A DNA stretch of 64,000 bases, taken from NCBI GenBank assembly GCA_902806065.1, contig CADCVE010000037.1, positions 45,216 through 109,215 of the forward strand. Reading direction: 5' to 3'. Positions 61,219 to 64,000 of the stretch are shown one piece after another. Positions within the stretch are counted from its first letter, which is position 1. Each line of letters starts with the position of its first letter. The notes beneath the pieces were generated by a model. It did not search any database. It saw nothing but the letters and a program-made list of their open reading frames with translations, and had not been told where the DNA came from. The position numbers and the translations under genes were made by a program. Origin of the DNA: an uncultured Rubrobacteraceae bacterium (GTDB taxonomy: Bacteria > Actinomycetota > Rubrobacteria > Rubrobacterales > Rubrobacteraceae).

Positions 61219-61330
61219 TCAAACCATTATAACCGGCTCTCTATCCCTTCCATAAACTCACCGTAGCGTGGCACCAAATGACACCACCAGACACGTCACG
61301 AGCAGGGGCCAAGCCGGAGAAGCAAGCGCC

Positions 61331-62269
61331 CTACTCCAGTACTCTGCCATAGACCACCGGCGCCTCAACCCCTTCAAACGACCCATCGCGTGCGCTCTGG
61401 CCGCCAGCCCGCAGAATTGCCTGCCCCTCGAAAGGCGGAAACTCCAACGATGCTTCAAAGTATCCCCAGGTGTCCAGCCAATCGTTAGACAGAACGGTGC
61501 TTCGGGAGAGAACGTTGCCACCCGCATCGACAAGCGTAATGGTGTTCGAGGCTTCGGGGTTGCGGGAGTAGCCACTTACCCATAGAGGGCTGGTTACAGC
61601 CTCTCCCACCCGCGGTTCAAAGAGTACCGTCCTCGCCTCTCGAACCGGAATCGGAAAACCTAGGTCCACACTCGCGGGGCGATAGTCGATAGCCAGTCGC
61701 GCCGGGTCTTCGAGTTCCGTTACCCGGTATCGAAAAGCCCCCGAGGCAAAGATGTCAACGAACAGCCCTCCGCCGGGAGCCCGAACCACGTAGAAGCTAT
61801 TCAGTGTAGAACCGCCCAGGATTCCGTCCGGTACCGAAGTCGTTACTAAGTCTGGAAACGTGATCCGGGCATACCCCTCCCCCTCCGGACTACTCAAAGA
61901 CCACGCCGGCACTCCGGAAGCCGGAACATTCCCCGATCCAAAGCCTAAGACCGCCCGCTCGTAGCCCTCATGCCGTTCAAAGTTCACCTCTAAAATGCCG
62001 TCCGCCGCTCCCTGCGATCCTCCGCTTGTCTCTGGAGCCGCAGTGAACGGCGTCTCGCCGGTTAGCCTCTCGGAGGTCGTCTGCTGCCGGGTCTGCTCCT
62101 CTATCGTGCCGGAAGGACTCTCGGTAGTCTCGCCTCCTCGTTGCTCCGGGCTACCCTGACCACAGCCCGCCGCCAGAAAGACCGCGAGCAGGCCGGCCAG
62201 TACAGCAACCCCAAAAGACCACGAACCACGTACCACCGCATGGATCTGCGTGGCCTGCGCGCTAACCAT
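61331..62269 (-). CDS. Lipoprotein with AMIN-like and Gmad2 domains
   Basis: 312 residues. Lipobox FLAAGC with C36, then a Thr/Ser/Glu-rich linker. Residues about 90-200 (EVNFERHEGYERAVLGFGSGNVPA..YVVRAPGGGLFVDIFASGAFRYRV) look AMIN-like. The last 100 residues (VREARTVLFEPRVGEAVTSPLWVSGYSRNPEASNTITLVDAGGNVLSRSTV) match Gmad2, an immunoglobulin-like domain of spore-germination and cell-wall proteins. It lies four bases downstream of the amidase gene, so a cell-wall role is likely. Confidence 0.82.
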   Translation of the reverse strand: MVSAQATQIHAVVRGSWSFGVAVLAGLLAVFLAAGCGQGSPEQRGGETTESPSGTIEEQTRQQTTSERLTGETPFTAAPETSGGSQGAADGILEVNFERHEGYERAVLGFGSGNVPASGVPAWSLSSPEGEGYARITFPDLVTTSVPDGILGGSTLNSFYVVRAPGGGLFVDIFASGAFRYRVTELEDPARLAIDYRPASVDLGFPIPVREARTVLFEPRVGEAVTSPLWVSGYSRNPEASNTITLVDAGGNVLSRSTVLSNDWLDTWGYFEASLEFPPFEGQAILRAGGQSARDGSFEGVEAPVVYGRVLE

Positions 62270-62272
62270 CGT

Positions 62273-62782
62273 TCAGGCGAGAGCGGCGTAGTACAGGATG
62301 TAGTCCATGTACTTTTCCCAATTCCAGTAGTGACCTGGGTCGTAGTGGTCGTTCGGGTACGGTACCTCGACGTGCCCGACTATGTGAGCTCGATCTGTCG
62401 GAATCAAGTACTTGTTGCAGAGATACGCCGTCAGCCTGGCCGAAGAGTCGTACATGGCCTCGGTGAACCACTTCGGGTCCGCCACGTAACCTTCGTGCTC
62501 GATAGCTATACTGGTCTGATTGTAGTACCAATTTCCCGCATGCCACGCGATGTCCTTCTCGCGGATCGACTGCGCCACGAAGCCATCCGAGGAGCGAACT
62601 GTATAGTGGGCTGTAACCCCCGAATACGGGTTCTGAAACCAGTTTACGGCGCTCGACCACGACCCTTGCGCGACGTGGATGACGACTTTGTCGATCACAT
62701 TGGAATACGGGCGGTTAGCCACCGTGTAGTTGTTTGAGTTAGCCGGCAAGTAGACAAAGTTCGAATAGTCTATGATCGCCAT
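62273..62782 (-). CDS. N-acetylmuramoyl-L-alanine amidase (amidase_2)
   Basis: 169 residues of a PGRP/T7-lysozyme-like zinc amidase that cuts the peptide off peptidoglycan. Zinc His H36 in KVVIHVAQGSW, then SAHYTVRSSDG-like AHYTVRSSDGFVAQSIREKDIAWHAGN, SIAIEHEGY, and the late HYDPGHYWNW with the remaining ligands. No signal peptide is present, so export may depend on the neighbour or on another route. The start overlaps the upstream lytic-transglycosylase-like gene's stop by one base. Confidence 0.92.
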   Translation of the reverse strand: MAIIDYSNFVYLPANSNNYTVANRPYSNVIDKVVIHVAQGSWSSAVNWFQNPYSGVTAHYTVRSSDGFVAQSIREKDIAWHAGNWYYNQTSIAIEHEGYVADPKWFTEAMYDSSARLTAYLCNKYLIPTDRAHIVGHVEVPYPNDHYDPGHYWNWEKYMDYILYYAALA

Positions 62783-63429
62783 CAGAGATCTCCCTCCCTG
62801 GAGGGCAATGAAACCTCTTCGCCATCGAGTATCTTCTCGTAAGTACCCTTCCTCAGCACCTTGAAGACCTCCGCAGCGTAGAGTTCCCCCGCTCCGATAC
62901 CAGCGACCGCTTTGAACAGCCTCCCGCGTCCCCCGTTCCCTGCCACCGCCCCAAAGTAGTCGCCAAGACGAATAGGTCGATCTCCTTGAGACTCTGCCAG
63001 AAGTGCCGCACCCCCTAGGATGTTGGACTTACGCACCGTCTTCAACTCCTCCTCGGGAATACCAGTCAACCTCGACGCCTCGCCCAGAGTATCAGCCGAG
63101 TCGTTCCTGACGAGTTGCATAATCCCATACGCACCGCGCCCATGTGTGCTCCCCGGCTCATAGGCGCTCGCCTCGGTTGGAGGCATCTCCCAGCGTGTAT
63201 TCACGTAACCCATAGCGAGCAAGAGGCTCACCGGGACGCTGAACCGCTGGGCCGCTTCCTCGAACTCCGTCACTAGAGACGAGTAGTTTGGGGCAGCCTC
63301 CTGGGCAAAAAGGTCGCTGGAACCTACCGCTCCCAGCAACGCTACACCAGCCACCCCGACCCCACCTAACCTGAGAAAGTCTCGACGGCTTATAGGCCCA
63401 TATAGGCCAGTAGAACCCTTCACACGCAT
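62782..63429 (-). CDS. Tat-exported lytic-transglycosylase-like protein
   Basis: 215 residues. The twin-arginine signal SRRDFLRLGG (R15, R16) is followed by a hydrophobic stretch and an FAQ-A cleavage site. The mature part resembles an SLT/lysozyme-like fold: LLLAMGYVNTRWEMP, then GRGAYGIMQLVRNDSADTLGEASRLTG and SNILGGAALLAESQ. The catalytic Glu of SLT would be expected in the first helix, where NTRWE is found. It begins the three-gene cell-wall operon downstream of 5S rRNA. Confidence 0.82.
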   Translation of the reverse strand: MRVKGSTGLYGPISRRDFLRLGGVGVAGVALLGAVGSSDLFAQEAAPNYSSLVTEFEEAAQRFSVPVSLLLAMGYVNTRWEMPPTEASAYEPGSTHGRGAYGIMQLVRNDSADTLGEASRLTGIPEEELKTVRKSNILGGAALLAESQGDRPIRLGDYFGAVAGNGGRGRLFKAVAGIGAGELYAAEVFKVLRKGTYEKILDGEEVSLPSREGDL

Positions 63430-63535
63430 TCCCCCCTCAAGGAATAACCTTATACGTATGTCCGACGCTAATTCTAATTATATGAATCACTTCATGTGGG
63501 CACCACACGAAAAACCGTAAAAAGGCAGAAAAAAT

Positions 63536-63646
<111 letters not shown>

Positions 63647-63727
63647 TTTCAAAAAGGATATATTCAATTGTAAAGCCCGAGCGAATACCGCCCGACCTTT
63701 GAAAACTGCATAGTGACGAAAAAACCA

Positions 63728-64000
<273 letters not shown>

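Overview
The window looks like a chromosomal segment of a high-GC, deep-branching actinobacterium, most probably a Rubrobacter-like organism. This rests on uniformly high GC, frequent GTG/TTG starts, 1-4 base start/stop overlaps, and the gene order pdxS-pdxT-yebC / ruvC-ruvA-ruvB / queA-tgt-secD-secF / rel / hisS / aspS. It is an inference from gene content; no taxonomic marker was searched. The right end enters an rRNA operon on the minus strand (3' end of 23S, then 5S).

Layout. 1-3.1 kb (minus): a cysteine desulfurase - IscU-like - mnmA sulfur-relay operon (mnmA runs off the left edge) behind a thioredoxin-like/lamin-tail lipoprotein. 3.3-5.2 kb (plus): aspS. 5.4-10.7 kb (plus): a tightly coupled five-gene operon of NodB-type deacetylase, acyl-CoA dehydrogenase homologue, NodS-like methyltransferase, FAD reductase and a two-domain glycosyltransferase. 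It looks like an undescribed glycoconjugate pathway. 10.8-13.1 kb: a hydrolase remnant, an O-methyltransferase and an alpha/beta hydrolase. 13.1-26.3 kb (minus): mostly core genes (sirtuin, hisS, MBL hydrolase, rel, ABC1 kinase, phasin-like, secF, secD, tgt, queA, DUF2905).

26.4-42 kb is an accessory block separating queA from ruvB: ggt, VOC, EamA, a large secreted G8/beta-helix protein interrupted by an in-frame TGA, ilvD, DedA-like, App1-like phosphatase, DUF998, a broken hicBA module and an MmeI-like restriction-modification gene split by a one-base frameshift. 42-44.4 kb (minus): ruvB-ruvA-ruvC. 44.4-54.4 kb is a second accessory block separating ruvC from yebC: MFS transporter, sulfatase, two unknown membrane/coiled-coil proteins, an LPXTG surface protein, and a rifamycin phosphotransferase gene (rph) behind a perfect 19-bp palindrome that matches the rifamycin-associated element (RAE). 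54.4-63.4 kb (minus): yebC-pdxT-pdxS, an ArsA-like ATPase with a site-2 protease, a DksA/TraR-like protein, a metallophosphoesterase, and a cell-wall trio (Gmad2 lipoprotein, amidase, Tat-exported lytic-transglycosylase-like protein), then 5S and 23S rRNA.

Main observations. (1) The G8 protein has TGA exactly where the family's conserved Trp should be. (2) hicB, hicA and the MmeI-like gene within about 3 kb each carry one inactivating lesion, so this is either a decaying defence island or a sequence-accuracy problem. (3) An RAE-type promoter drives a truncated flavin monooxygenase start plus an intact rph. (4) The Nod-like five-gene operon has no obvious assigned product. (5) The IscU homologue lacks its third canonical cysteine and sits between the desulfurase and mnmA genes.
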